A stretch of DNA of 64,000 nucleotides, taken from positions 62,001 to 126,000 of the forward strand of contig PBTC01000019.1 in NCBI GenBank assembly GCA_002726935.1. The letters run 5' to 3'. Below the pieces are notes generated by a model. The model was not told the DNA's origin. It was given only the letters and a program-made list of their open reading frames with translations, and did no database searches. This stretch comes from Candidatus Saccharimonadota bacterium (GTDB lineage: Bacteria; Patescibacteriota; Saccharimonadia; Saccharimonadales; Saccharimonadaceae). A program made the translations under genes and the position numbers. Each line of letters opens with the position of its first letter. The first letter of the stretch is position 1. Positions 53,040-61,915 of the stretch are shown in pieces.

Positions 53040-53918
53040 TTAAAAATTAGGGCGTGGTTTTGTGGGTTTTGCGGTCGCAGTAAACCCGCGTGCGGCTGGG
53101 GCCACGGTTTTTACTGGCTGCACAAGTGGTTTTGCTGCTGTTGACTTGGCTGGGGCACTGGCACTCAAGGGTGTTGATGCCTTTTTGCCAAAAGACGCTG
53201 GTGGGTTCGCCCTCCCCGCTCCAGGTTTTGGTGGGTTAAACCCCGGTTTTTGTGAGGAAAAGTTTGGTTTACTGGTTGAGGCAACTTGTGGCGCTACCAG
53301 GTCGTCAGTATGTCCGGCCTCGGCCGCTTCTTCCCAATTAGGTGGATCGCCAGCAAATCCCTCATTGTCCAGTCCTTTGGGATGGTCTTGAGTAGATACC
53401 TCTTCGTCTTTAATAACGACTCTAGGATCATCGCTGACGGGGGTAGACAGATCTTGAGAAAGCCTATTCTGAATGGAGGCGGCAACTCTCGATCCCGTGG
53501 GGCTGCTGGCTTTCTCTGGTTTGTTTGCTGCGGCGCTTTTACCGAAAGATGGGGCAGGCCTGCGATTTCCTGCGATGCTGCTGGGTGACTTAGCATCATC
53601 GGCCTGGTTGAGCTTACTGCCTGCGGCGGACACCGCTCTAATCCTATCTGCAGCACTAGGCTGCGCCTTAATCAAGAATTCAAGCGCTTTGATTTTATAG
53701 GTGCCAAATTCTTCGGTTCTGACAAGCTCGAAGGGAACTGTGACGATCTGGCCACTGATGGTTTCTTTGCTTAGCGGTGTATCACCACAGTCGTAGAGGA
53801 TCGCGTAGCTACCCTCGCTGTTTTCCAGAATTATTTCCTGATGCGATCCGGAATCGGCAAGCTCTTTTGGGCTCACATCAGCAACGACGCCGCTGATCAC
53901 TAAAGCATTGTATTTCAT
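53040..53918 (-). CDS. Putative OB-fold (SSB-like) protein with disordered tail (292 aa)
   Basis: The first 90 residues are beta-rich (LVISGVVADVSPKEL, then IVTVPFELVRTEEFGTYKIK) and might form an OB-type barrel. The remaining 200 are Pro/Ala/Ser/Lys-rich and end in PRPNF. SSB proteins have the same plan (OB fold, linker, terminal Phe), but the acidic tip is missing, so this is tentative. The gene heads a minus-strand operon with the endonuclease and is preceded by a strong promoter (TTGACT, 16 nt, TATAAT) within the element at 53975-53996. Confidence 0.45.
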   Translation of the reverse strand: MKYNALVISGVVADVSPKELADSGSHQEIILENSEGSYAILYDCGDTPLSKETISGQIVTVPFELVRTEEFGTYKIKALEFLIKAQPSAADRIRAVSAAGSKLNQADDAKSPSSIAGNRRPAPSFGKSAAANKPEKASSPTGSRVAASIQNRLSQDLSTPVSDDPRVVIKDEEVSTQDHPKGLDNEGFAGDPPNWEEAAEAGHTDDLVAPQVASTSKPNFSSQKPGFNPPKPGAGRANPPASFGKKASTPLSASAPAKSTAAKPLVQPVKTVAPAARGFTATAKPTKPRPNF

Positions 53919-53947
53919 GGTTTTTCCTTGTCTTCGGACTTGGTTTT

Positions 53948-53996
53948 ATTATCATTAATTATACACCATTAATTATTTTAGTCAATACACTGTATA
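53948..53996 (-). promoter_or_regulatory. Canonical-looking promoter overlapping the recurrent element
   Basis: Minus strand: ATACAGTGTATTGACTAAAA carries the dyad TACA-G-TGTA; TTGACT in it is followed after 16 nt by TATAAT, a good sigma-70 pair. The plus strand also has TACACTGTATAATAAAT upstream of the 54026 gene. So one dyad lies between two divergent genes. Confidence 0.65.
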
Positions 53997-54025
53997 ATAA
54001 ATTACAAACCCTGTCCGAGAATTTT

Positions 54026-54667
54026 ATGAAGCGCAGATACTCAAACAAAGTCGACTCACTGGAAAACTTCCTGAGACAGGGAGAGTCCGTATCCTGTAAA
54101 AGTGTCGCTGTTCTCAATGAAAAGACCTGTGGGCCTACATTCTTGCCGGGCCCTGCTGGTGACGTGGAGTGCCTGGCTTATCTTTGCGCCTTAGACGATG
54201 TTGCGAATGAGATCAAAGGATGGGCCCACGAAACTTGCAGAAAGCTGATTAATGATTTCCAAAAATCGAGGAGCATGGGAGGCTTAAGTTCAACGCCTTT
54301 TCCACTCGAGGCTGTTCGAGATATCAGCAGAAAAGGGGAATTCGCCAGCTTAATGCTTGATCGTGTACACAAAAAATTTGGCCATGGGGGTAACCAAGTT
54401 GCATTCGTTGAAAGCAAATCACGACAGAACGAATATGATGCCCTGGATAGGGGTTTTTTGGAGACAAGAAAAATGATCAACCTATTGGAGCAGGAGAACA
54501 TGCTCATCGCCTTGAGAAAAAGCCCTTCAAATCGGGAGTTGTTGATGAGCTATGGTGCCTCTCTGGGGGCAAGTGTTTCGGTTGATCAAACTGTGTTCGA
54601 AAGCAATATTCTGGAATCTTCGTGCATCGAGGTCAGCGCGACCAGCAAGGCAAGCCCCAAAGTGTAA
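54026..54667 (+). CDS. Hypothetical protein (213 aa)
   Basis: Soluble, helical, mixed charge, with no recognised family. Divergent from the OB-like gene and sharing its control region (TACACTGTATAATA, about 35 nt before the ATG). Convergent with the small gene at 54674, 6 nt away. Confidence 0.55.
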   Translation: MKRRYSNKVDSLENFLRQGESVSCKSVAVLNEKTCGPTFLPGPAGDVECLAYLCALDDVANEIKGWAHETCRKLINDFQKSRSMGGLSSTPFPLEAVRDISRKGEFASLMLDRVHKKFGHGGNQVAFVESKSRQNEYDALDRGFLETRKMINLLEQENMLIALRKSPSNRELLMSYGASLGASVSVDQTVFESNILESSCIEVSATSKASPKV

Positions 54668-54673
54668 ATCAAC

Positions 54674-54853
54674 TCACGTTTTCTTATTAAGGAGTGGATA
54701 GCGACTGGCCAACTTGCTAAGCAACTCCGCCTCTCTTCCGAGATCACCGGATCCATTTCTTAACGTCTTACTCAAACATACAAAATACGCGGTCCTTGCA
54801 GCTACGCTTGTGGCTTCAACTTGAGTATTGCTGGGTTTTTGTTCCTGTCCCAT
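54674..54853 (-). CDS. Hypothetical protein (59 aa)
   Basis: The frame opens at 54955, inside the upstream helicase gene; the ATG at 54853, 4 nt after the helicase stop (54858), is the likely start. Short helical protein of unknown function, cotranscribed with the helicase. Confidence 0.45.
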   Translation of the reverse strand: MGQEQKPSNTQVEATSVAARTAYFVCLSKTLRNGSGDLGREAELLSKLASRYPLLNKKT

Positions 54854-54857
54854 TTTT

Positions 54858-56507
54858 CTACATGTTAATGGCGTTAGATGTCTTGTGTATGCCGGACTGT
54901 CGATTTGAGGCTCGTGCAATGTAGTCCAAGTGGCGGTAAAGCCCTGTTGTGTCAAGTCTCGATGCGCTTGAAGAACATGGAGATTGGCTCTGAGGGTCGA
55001 CTATCGTTCCGAACCCTTGCTGAATTTCGTTTGCTATGGATGGCCTCATTCCGCGCATCAGCATCTTCATTTCGTCGGCCACCGCGCTAAGATCCAGAGC
55101 GCCCGTAGCTCGGGTGAGCCCGACGTAAAGAAGCATGATCTCCTCTTTGTTGGTCATCAGGCTTATTCCTGATGGATCTTTTTGATGGCTGATAAACTCG
55201 CATAACTTTACCCTCGGAGCCTCCATCCCTTTGAATTTGTGGATGGTCGTCACGAAATTCTGACATCTATCCATTGGTGACGCTGACGCGATTATCTTGC
55301 CTAGATTCTCAATGCCATAGTCATCAATAAGCTTCACAAAGGTTCTGTACTCTGAGCCATAGGGTGATTCTGTGTAATCCCTAAAATCTTTCCAAGAAAC
55401 GAACATCCCGAGTACAGGGTGCTTTGCTCGACCACCGCCGATAAGTGTTTTCGCGTGGGCGGCAAAATTCGAGAACTCCCACAGACTCTGAGAATCGATA
55501 GATGTTTTTTCCCCGCGTGAGAGAGCCTGGGCTAGAACATCCATGGCCTGGGCATTAGTGCGGCATAAATAAACATCAGGGGCTATATCATTGTCGTTGT
55601 AAACGACCTTTGTTTCTTTTGTTTCCAAGCCTCTGACTGGCACTTGATTGTTCAGGCATTTCAGAAGACTCGTCGCTAAGTCACCAACGTTTTGCCCGAA
55701 GCGAAAGCTCTGGGTGAGGTGATATGTAGGCAAATCAAGGTAGTCCAGTGCATTAATCGCCCCTCGCCAAGGGTAAATTTGTTGGAAGTCGTCTCCAACC
55801 CAAATTACCTGCGACTCCTGACTTCGAAGGATGTCAAGCATCACGGGGTCGGCGTCTTGAGCCTCGTCAAAGACTATAGTGCAGTCAATCTTATGGTTGG
55901 CCTGATGAAAGAGTTTGACGTAAACGCCATGAATAATCCCCCTGGTGCAATTGGGGTCAGTTTGTTCGTGCCAATACCTTTCTACGTGCGGGAACAACTT
56001 CTCTCTCAAATAGGAGGCCCTCTTCTCATCACAACCCTCTGGAGTCTCAACATGGGCCAGGGAGAGTTCCTTTTCTGCTGATCTGCAAAAGTTCTCGATC
56101 GACTTTTGGACGAGCCGCCCCATATACGAGGAGCTTAGCGTGATCAACTGATTAGTGTGAGATACAAACGAACTCGACTTTAAGCCATATCTGCTTGCCA
56201 AGCTAAAAGACGGCTCCTTGGCCATGTGCAGCTTGTCTTGAATCCTCGGGTCCACCATGTTCTTTGCTACGGAGTTGAAAGTGGAAACAACTACGTTTGG
56301 CGTGAACGTTTTAGCTGCCTCGGCTGCCCCAGCATTTGTGAATACGATGTAAAGCATATCGGGCTGCGATGAGTGCTCAAATAAGCGCCCTATCTCTCTG
56401 CAAATAAATGTCTTGCCGCAACCGGCGCGTGCGATTTGCTTGAAGCTTCCGCCCTCCATTGCTGCCTGAAGGCTTTGCTCCTGCTCGCCTGTGTACTTAA
56501 GCCTCAT
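54858..56507 (-). CDS. SF1 UvrD/FBH1-like DNA helicase (549 aa)
   Basis: Superfamily 1A-type helicase: Walker A ARAGCGKTF (about 27-34 from this start), motif II IVFDEAQDADP, motif III GDDFQQIYPWRG, motif IV QSFRFGQNVGDLA, and motifs V-VI TIHKFKGMEAPRV and LLYVGLTRATGALDL. The frame opens at 56588, but the ATG at 56507 overlaps the stop of the upstream gene (ATG inside the TAA region), which suits coupling. A role in replication-fork repair or removal of recombinase filaments is expected; it resembles phage-encoded relatives in its compactness. Confidence 0.82.
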   Translation of the reverse strand: MRLKYTGEQEQSLQAAMEGGSFKQIARAGCGKTFICREIGRLFEHSSQPDMLYIVFTNAGAAEAAKTFTPNVVVSTFNSVAKNMVDPRIQDKLHMAKEPSFSLASRYGLKSSSFVSHTNQLITLSSSYMGRLVQKSIENFCRSAEKELSLAHVETPEGCDEKRASYLREKLFPHVERYWHEQTDPNCTRGIIHGVYVKLFHQANHKIDCTIVFDEAQDADPVMLDILRSQESQVIWVGDDFQQIYPWRGAINALDYLDLPTYHLTQSFRFGQNVGDLATSLLKCLNNQVPVRGLETKETKVVYNDNDIAPDVYLCRTNAQAMDVLAQALSRGEKTSIDSQSLWEFSNFAAHAKTLIGGGRAKHPVLGMFVSWKDFRDYTESPYGSEYRTFVKLIDDYGIENLGKIIASASPMDRCQNFVTTIHKFKGMEAPRVKLCEFISHQKDPSGISLMTNKEEIMLLYVGLTRATGALDLSAVADEMKMLMRGMRPSIANEIQQGFGTIVDPQSQSPCSSSASRLDTTGLYRHLDYIARASNRQSGIHKTSNAINM

Positions 56508-56772
56508 TGATGAGGACTCTGTGGAACATGCTGATCGTACGAACAGCTTGATTATCCGACTCCGTTCTTTCTGGAAGCGGGGCACCATGGTTCATTATTT
56601 TAGAAAGGGCGAGCTGCTCAATATCCTTCCGTATTTCTTCCGAGAGGAGATCGAAAATATCCTTCTGATCAAACATGTGCTCGATCTTTTTAAAGGCATC
56701 CGGGAACGACCTCTTGTAGAGGAACACCAATCTAGATGCTTGTTCCGTGAGTTCGAGTGCTGGAATTTCCAT
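56497..56772 (-). CDS. Hypothetical protein (91 aa)
   Basis: Small helical, acidic protein of unknown family, between the 56798 gene (25 nt upstream) and the helicase, whose ATG overlaps its end by 11 nt. A helicase partner is possible from the coupling only. Confidence 0.5.
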   Translation of the reverse strand: MEIPALELTEQASRLVFLYKRSFPDAFKKIEHMFDQKDIFDLLSEEIRKDIEQLALSKIMNHGAPLPERTESDNQAVRTISMFHRVLINEA

Positions 56773-56797
56773 TTTTACTTTTTCCTAAGATAAACAG

Positions 56798-59083
56798 TTA
56801 AGGTCTCATCCCCGATTGTTTATACCGCTGATCAGTCTTATCAAGCGCTCTGGCGGGTTTGTTCGTATTATGAACAGATGTGAAATCTTGCTTGACTTGA
56901 TTTGCAAAGGCCAGATTAAAGACGTCTGACCTTGGAGTCATCGCTATTTCAGACTGGATGTCATTTAGCGCGCGAGATGCTCTAGCCGGACAGTCAAAAA
57001 AATCAGCTTCAAAATTTTTGACGACACCAAGTTGAAATTTGATTTCATCTGGGAGTCCCAATGAGTAATCATGATCATAGGATTTTGGCATAAGCGCCGC
57101 GGCAGACTTGCTATCTAAGTCCCTCGTATTGTTTAAAAACTCCGAAAGCACCTCATAGGATGAACCCGCGCAACCCTTGTCAATATCGATATAGAGCATA
57201 TCGTTGAAGTCAATGGGCTTACCCGAGGCATCAATTGCACCGATTTGACGAAGAAAATCTTCGCTTGGTTTCTTTGTGCCCGATTCTTTTATTAGGATGC
57301 TCACTTTGTTTTTATGGTGCTCCACCAATAATGGCAGGAGTGGATGCACTAACTTCTTCCCAGGAGGTGGGGAATACTTGGATAGATTTATTCCGTGAAA
57401 CTTGCTGTTCGCATCGAATATATATGGACAAGTGTTCTTAAGCCCAAGGCTAGCGGAAACGGGGGTGTACTTTGGGTCCTCCATCATGGCGCTTTTGATA
57501 ACGCCTGCACTCTGCAGCATGTGCAAAATCTTGGGGTTTTCCAGAGCGGATTTCACAGGACTAAGGGGCGAAAACTTAGTGGCCGGGATTGAAGTGTTTA
57601 ATGTGTTTATGTAAGACTCGATCCGTTCAATAGGATCAACGACATCTGGCATTCGCTCATCGATATACAGAAAGTGAGGGATTTTCCGTTGAATCCTCTC
57701 TCCAATGGCTGACCTAGGGTCATCTGGACCAATCTTACCGTCGGCGTCACCGAATTTGTCTGGGTAGGCATCTCTAAAAAGCGCCCATAGAAGAGGAATC
57801 TCTGGATGTGCAAATTTGTGCCCAGGAGGCGGCTGTATACCAACGTCAGTTTTCGCCATTTCTATAAAGCGGGCGTCCTTCTTCACGTAGTAATCCATAC
57901 CCAAGAGACTAACCTTATAAAGATCGTCGACGGTCTTAGGTGCAGTTTCTGCTAATTCTATCGTCGTTTCGGGTAGCAGAGCCTCGGGGACGTTCAGATC
58001 GTCTTCCGCAACCAGGAGGGTATCGCTCGCCAGTGTAGGCTTTTGGCCCTCAGGGCGGCTCGCCGCGTCAATCATCTTTTCTACAAGACTTCCGTACTGA
58101 ACAAAGCTTTTGGCAAAGTTCTTCCAACTCGATGTTTTATTTTTAATAAGAGCTGGGGTCATTAAATTCTTTTCATCAATGACAGCATCAAGCGAACGCG
58201 TGTCGATACCTGCCGATATCTGCTGAGCTCGGAACGTGGCCATACATTGAGCTGCCGAAGCATACTTTTCGTAGGCCCGTCTCACATCATCGGCTTTCCC
58301 TAACAAATAAATTGCTGACATAAATCCACTGGAGGAGTCCGCGGCAGATTTATAGGTTTCCGAGGTCAGTCGAAGTGTTTCAATAGACTCCTCGATGGTC
58401 TTAAGAACTGCATTAGCCTCTTCCGACTGTTCTTGAGTGGGCTGGAATACGCCACCATTATTTGCGGGGTAGAGATTTACCCCCGATAGGCCAATAGTTC
58501 CGTCTTTCGGAGTAAAGTGTATGCCCTCTATCAAAGCGAATTTTGCTGGCGCACTCGTTAAAGGAGTCCCATTTTTAACAAGACCGCTAAGCATCTCTTC
58601 TTTTGTGAGTTCCTTTTTTAACCTAGGGCCGTCCTTAAGGAAGCGAATCAACCTCTGAAATTTGTTCATTTGGTTTTCAAGCCGGACTTTCGACACAAGT
58701 CTTGGGTCTACAAGTTGACCGTGCTTTCCTTCCTGGAACTCAAATGCGATCCGCGCGATATTATAACTAGCCAGACGCTCGGCAGCCTCAACGATTTCAC
58801 TCTTGATTTCTTCTGCATCCTGCATCGAGGCCGGCAAAGTCTCCACGAACTGATCTGGGATAGGCTCCAAAAAATACTCTGGAGGAGCGCTGTCACTTAT
58901 GTCGCCATTTCTAGACGAGTCAGTCAATGTGTCCGTTAAGTAATCCTCCAGGGACGGAAAATTAGCGGCAACATCGATCTCATCATCTTGCTGGATGATG
59001 AAGTCAGGAGTACTCACAACCCTTAGTTCCGGCCTTCCGCTTGCGGGTGCACCCGATTTCCCGATGTCTCTTTCATCAGCCAT
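56798..59083 (-). CDS. Hypothetical protein with internal duplication (761 aa)
   Basis: Soluble protein with a disordered acidic N-terminus (1-90) and a helical middle (about 90-350). Two related blocks of about 150 residues follow. The first is marked by PPPGHKFAHPEIPLL (418-432), the second by PPPGKKLVHPLLPLL (572-586); each is followed by a FLYID or MLYID phrase about 55 residues later. I recognise no family. It heads the minus-strand operon with the 91-aa and helicase genes and is preceded by the element at 59095-59126. Confidence 0.6.
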   Translation of the reverse strand: MADERDIGKSGAPASGRPELRVVSTPDFIIQQDDEIDVAANFPSLEDYLTDTLTDSSRNGDISDSAPPEYFLEPIPDQFVETLPASMQDAEEIKSEIVEAAERLASYNIARIAFEFQEGKHGQLVDPRLVSKVRLENQMNKFQRLIRFLKDGPRLKKELTKEEMLSGLVKNGTPLTSAPAKFALIEGIHFTPKDGTIGLSGVNLYPANNGGVFQPTQEQSEEANAVLKTIEESIETLRLTSETYKSAADSSSGFMSAIYLLGKADDVRRAYEKYASAAQCMATFRAQQISAGIDTRSLDAVIDEKNLMTPALIKNKTSSWKNFAKSFVQYGSLVEKMIDAASRPEGQKPTLASDTLLVAEDDLNVPEALLPETTIELAETAPKTVDDLYKVSLLGMDYYVKKDARFIEMAKTDVGIQPPPGHKFAHPEIPLLWALFRDAYPDKFGDADGKIGPDDPRSAIGERIQRKIPHFLYIDERMPDVVDPIERIESYINTLNTSIPATKFSPLSPVKSALENPKILHMLQSAGVIKSAMMEDPKYTPVSASLGLKNTCPYIFDANSKFHGINLSKYSPPPGKKLVHPLLPLLVEHHKNKVSILIKESGTKKPSEDFLRQIGAIDASGKPIDFNDMLYIDIDKGCAGSSYEVLSEFLNNTRDLDSKSAAALMPKSYDHDYSLGLPDEIKFQLGVVKNFEADFFDCPARASRALNDIQSEIAMTPRSDVFNLAFANQVKQDFTSVHNTNKPARALDKTDQRYKQSGMRP

Positions 59084-59094
59084 TGCAGATCCTT

Positions 59095-59126
59095 TGCTAA
59101 TTTATCTATACCGTACAAGGTACTAA
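59095..59126 (-). promoter_or_regulatory. Recurrent promoter-region element between the 59 kb genes
   Basis: Minus strand: TACCTTGTACGGTATAGATA (TGTAC, spacer, GTA, A-rich). The plus strand also reads TACAAGGTACTAACATACAC, close to the fliD copy, so it may drive the divergent gene at 59187. Confidence 0.6.
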
Positions 59127-59186
59127 CATACACAATAAAAAGGGCAAGTGTTATTCTTTTCAGGTTCCTATAAGCACTAAATTCAC

Positions 59187-60899
59187 ATGATCAACTCCGA
59201 TATCTATAACATTCGGCTCTCCAAGCTTGGCGAGGCCCTAACGATACTTCCTGTTAAGGAGATGGGGAGCCAGTACGCATTGGATTTTGCCGCCTGCCCT
59301 CTTCCAGAGTCAGTTTGCAAACAAAAGATCAGTGAGCAGTTTTCCTCTGCATATTTGGCGGGTGGATATGAAGCCAAGGGGGTGACTAAGTCGAAATATA
59401 TGGACCTTGGCATAGCTCACATTCTAAAGAGCCCCTTTTTCGGCGATGCGAATAAGGTCCTTCTTGAGGGGGATCGAGTGATCCTAGTCTATAAGACAAA
59501 TTCTATCTTCACTCTTGAGCAGCTTTTGAGGGAGCTACATGCAACGGAAATCAAGAAGGCCGTAGAGGCAGGCAAGACCGTCGACTGGGATGCGATTGAT
59601 GAAGACCACCCAGGAGCTTTCAACAAGAACGAGTCTCCGGAAGATCCCATGCAGGGCTTTAACTCGAATTTTGAGGACATGTTGTACGGACAAGAGGAGA
59701 GTTCAAGAAATAATTTGTTTTCCTCAGATTCTAGAATTATCAATAGGCTTCAGGCTTCGAGAGAAAGCGGCGCCGACGACAATCTTTCTCCACTCGACTT
59801 CTTCTCGACAGGCCCTGTCCCAACCCCCCAAAGCAGGTCCACAATCGAGGATAATGAGCGAGCTGAAGCACGATTCTCAATGATGGAGAGGCGAGCGAGA
59901 GGTTCTTTCTCCGAGTTACTGAACAACGAGGAGAAGCCAAAGGCTGAGGCTTCGGTTATGGATGTCGGAAGCCTCGCAAGAAAGCAGGAAGGGGAAGACT
60001 ATCTAAAGGATATATTCGTTTTCAATGAGAATCTAAGCTCACAGGCCCCACAGGTCGCCCCGTCCAATGGGACAACGACCGCGGTGGAGAGTGCATATTT
60101 CGATCCCATGGAAGAAAGTGATAACCCGGTTGAAAGAGATGTATACACCCAACCTTTCGACTTTGGATCAGAAAGCGTGGAAACCTCACAGACGCCTAAG
60201 AGCGATACTTTAGAGGGGTCAGAAGGAGAAAGGGTCTCTGGCGAAGACGGAATCCTAGCTGGCACGGAGCCGATGATTTTTAGTAGCGAGGGCGGATTAA
60301 AATCTGACCCGGGGTTCAACTTCGCAGCTCAAGACAATCATCCTAAGGTCCCAAGTGTCGAAACGCCGGCACCAACTGAGCGGAGCGATCATAGTGTCGT
60401 CGATAAGACTGAGGAGTTCGGATCCGCAGGGGAAATGTTTAGTTTTGGGCCGTCGGCGGGGTCCCCGGGCGATTCTCCGGCAGGCTTTGGATTCGAGCAA
60501 GCGCACGTAGACGAGACAACTGCCTTTGAATTCCCTCAAGAGCCGAATCAGGCCATCTCACCCTCCTCTGCCAACAATTTTGATTTCGAAAGTCCGGTGG
60601 CAACGTTCAATTCGGATGTAGCAAATGAATCAGAGCAAGCCTTGGCTTCCAGTCCTGTGCTTACTCAAAATGAAAGCCTCGAAAATCCGAATGAAAAATC
60701 AGAAGAATGCACTCGGTTTAATTTCGATATGGGAGATACAAAGGAGAACTCAGGGGAATCCCTAGGCTCCCGGCTAATCGAAGAGAACGGGTGGGTTGAT
60801 AACGAATCCTTTGGTGGCGCCGATCAGCCGGCGCCCTGGGAGTCAACCTTAAACACCTTTGCCAAAAAGAAAGATCAATCTGAGCGTAGGGGCAATTAG
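59187..60899 (+). CDS. Hypothetical acidic protein (570 aa)
   Basis: A folded N-terminal domain (about 1-125, mixed alpha/beta, e.g. RLSKLGEALTILPVKEMG) is followed by more than 400 residues of low-complexity, Asp/Glu/Ser/Pro-rich sequence with recurring Phe-rich motifs such as FNFDMGD and FGFEQA. No signal peptide. Such tails are often binding hubs; no family recognised. Located just before the flgB operon, but with a separate promoter element. Confidence 0.5.
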   Translation: MINSDIYNIRLSKLGEALTILPVKEMGSQYALDFAACPLPESVCKQKISEQFSSAYLAGGYEAKGVTKSKYMDLGIAHILKSPFFGDANKVLLEGDRVILVYKTNSIFTLEQLLRELHATEIKKAVEAGKTVDWDAIDEDHPGAFNKNESPEDPMQGFNSNFEDMLYGQEESSRNNLFSSDSRIINRLQASRESGADDNLSPLDFFSTGPVPTPQSRSTIEDNERAEARFSMMERRARGSFSELLNNEEKPKAEASVMDVGSLARKQEGEDYLKDIFVFNENLSSQAPQVAPSNGTTTAVESAYFDPMEESDNPVERDVYTQPFDFGSESVETSQTPKSDTLEGSEGERVSGEDGILAGTEPMIFSSEGGLKSDPGFNFAAQDNHPKVPSVETPAPTERSDHSVVDKTEEFGSAGEMFSFGPSAGSPGDSPAGFGFEQAHVDETTAFEFPQEPNQAISPSSANNFDFESPVATFNSDVANESEQALASSPVLTQNESLENPNEKSEECTRFNFDMGDTKENSGESLGSRLIEENGWVDNESFGGADQPAPWESTLNTFAKKKDQSERRGN

Positions 60900-60934
60900 A
60901 TTAAAAAAGTAAGATAAAGCCTTACAATTTTTGC

Positions 60935-60960
60935 CATAGTGTATAAAGTAGAATAGAATA
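60935..60960 (+). promoter_or_regulatory. Recurrent promoter-region element upstream of flgB
   Basis: CCATAGTGTATAAAGTAGAA, then TAGAATA. ATAGTGTAT is shared with the flhB copy; AGTAGAAT replaces AGTAAAA. It ends 23 nt before the preferred TTG start of flgB. Confidence 0.6.
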
Positions 60961-60982
60961 TACTGAAATGGAGGGCTTTATC

Positions 60983-61450
60983 TTGTTAGATAAAATCAAA
61001 AATTCAATGCAGTTCTCGGGCCAGGCGCTGGAAATGCGCGCCAAGCGCCAAAACGTTGTGGCCTCAAATATTGCGAACGTAGACACGCCAGGCTACAAGG
61101 CCGTAGACGTTGACTTTTCTGCGGCGCTTAGCGAGGCCACAGGCGCGAAAAAGCCTTTTGCCAGCAGCGCCAGCGAAAACAACGTCCCACGGCTGGCAAT
61201 GACGGTGTCTAGTGAGGGAATGGTTAAAACTCACGACCGGCATATTCAGGGCCGCGTTCCCGACAACACAGAGTTCGCAAGAAACACTAAATACCGCAGA
61301 GGAGATACAGCCTCGCTTGATGGCAACAGTGTGAACATCGAAAGGGAGCGAGCCCTGTTCGCAGAAAACAGCGTTAAGTTCGAGGCATCCCTAAGATCGC
61401 TAGACGGTCGCATTCGAACTCTGAAATCCGCCATGAAAACAAGCTTCTAG
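60983..61450 (+). CDS. flgB: Flagellar basal-body rod protein FlgB (155 aa)
   Basis: Proximal rod subunit. The family signature RQNVVASNIANVDTPGYKA (about 23-41) and the C-terminal helix that ends in TLKSAMKTSF are present. The frame opens with ATG at 60968, but TTG at 60983 has GGAGGG (60970-60975) ideally spaced and gives a product starting MLDKIKNS, so TTG is preferred. First gene of flgB-C-D-F-G. Confidence 0.92.
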   Translation: MLDKIKNSMQFSGQALEMRAKRQNVVASNIANVDTPGYKAVDVDFSAALSEATGAKKPFASSASENNVPRLAMTVSSEGMVKTHDRHIQGRVPDNTEFARNTKYRRGDTASLDGNSVNIERERALFAENSVKFEASLRSLDGRIRTLKSAMKTSF

Positions 61451-61470
61451 AAACCCACCGAGGATCTTCA

Positions 61471-61896
61471 ATGTCTCTCCTAAGCTCTTTTAAAGTCGCA
61501 GGCACTGGCCTGCTAGCTCAGTCGACCCGGTTGAACACTGTGGCCTCCAATATGGCGAACGCCGAGACCGCCTCCAATAGTGAGGACACTGTTTACCAGG
61601 CAAGGAAGGTGGTTTTCGAAGCCGAGCTAAATAGTGCAAGCACGGGACGGGCAAAGTCTGCCGTGTCGGTAAACAGTAAAGAAGTGGTTCTTTCAGACGC
61701 CCCCGCCAAGCGCGTGTATAACCCCGCCCACCCCCTGGCGGATAAAGAAGGTTACGTCTTCATGCCAAACGTGGATATTGGCGAAGAAATGGTTGAAATG
61801 ATCTCGTCCTCTCGTTCTTACCAGATGAATGCTGAGGTCATGAACACCTCTAAGCAATTGCTGATGAAAACGCTGAGCATTGGTGAAGGCTCTTAA
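61471..61896 (+). CDS. flgC: Flagellar basal-body rod protein FlgC (141 aa)
   Basis: Rod subunit with the N-terminal rod signature LNTVASNMANAETASN (about 22-37) and the C-terminal MVEMISSSRSYQMNAEVMN (residues about 107-125). Normal length. 20 nt after flgB, with a GAGGA SD. Confidence 0.95.
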   Translation: MSLLSSFKVAGTGLLAQSTRLNTVASNMANAETASNSEDTVYQARKVVFEAELNSASTGRAKSAVSVNSKEVVLSDAPAKRVYNPAHPLADKEGYVFMPNVDIGEEMVEMISSSRSYQMNAEVMNTSKQLLMKTLSIGEGS

Positions 61897-61915
61897 TTAA
61901 AAAAAGGAATATCGA

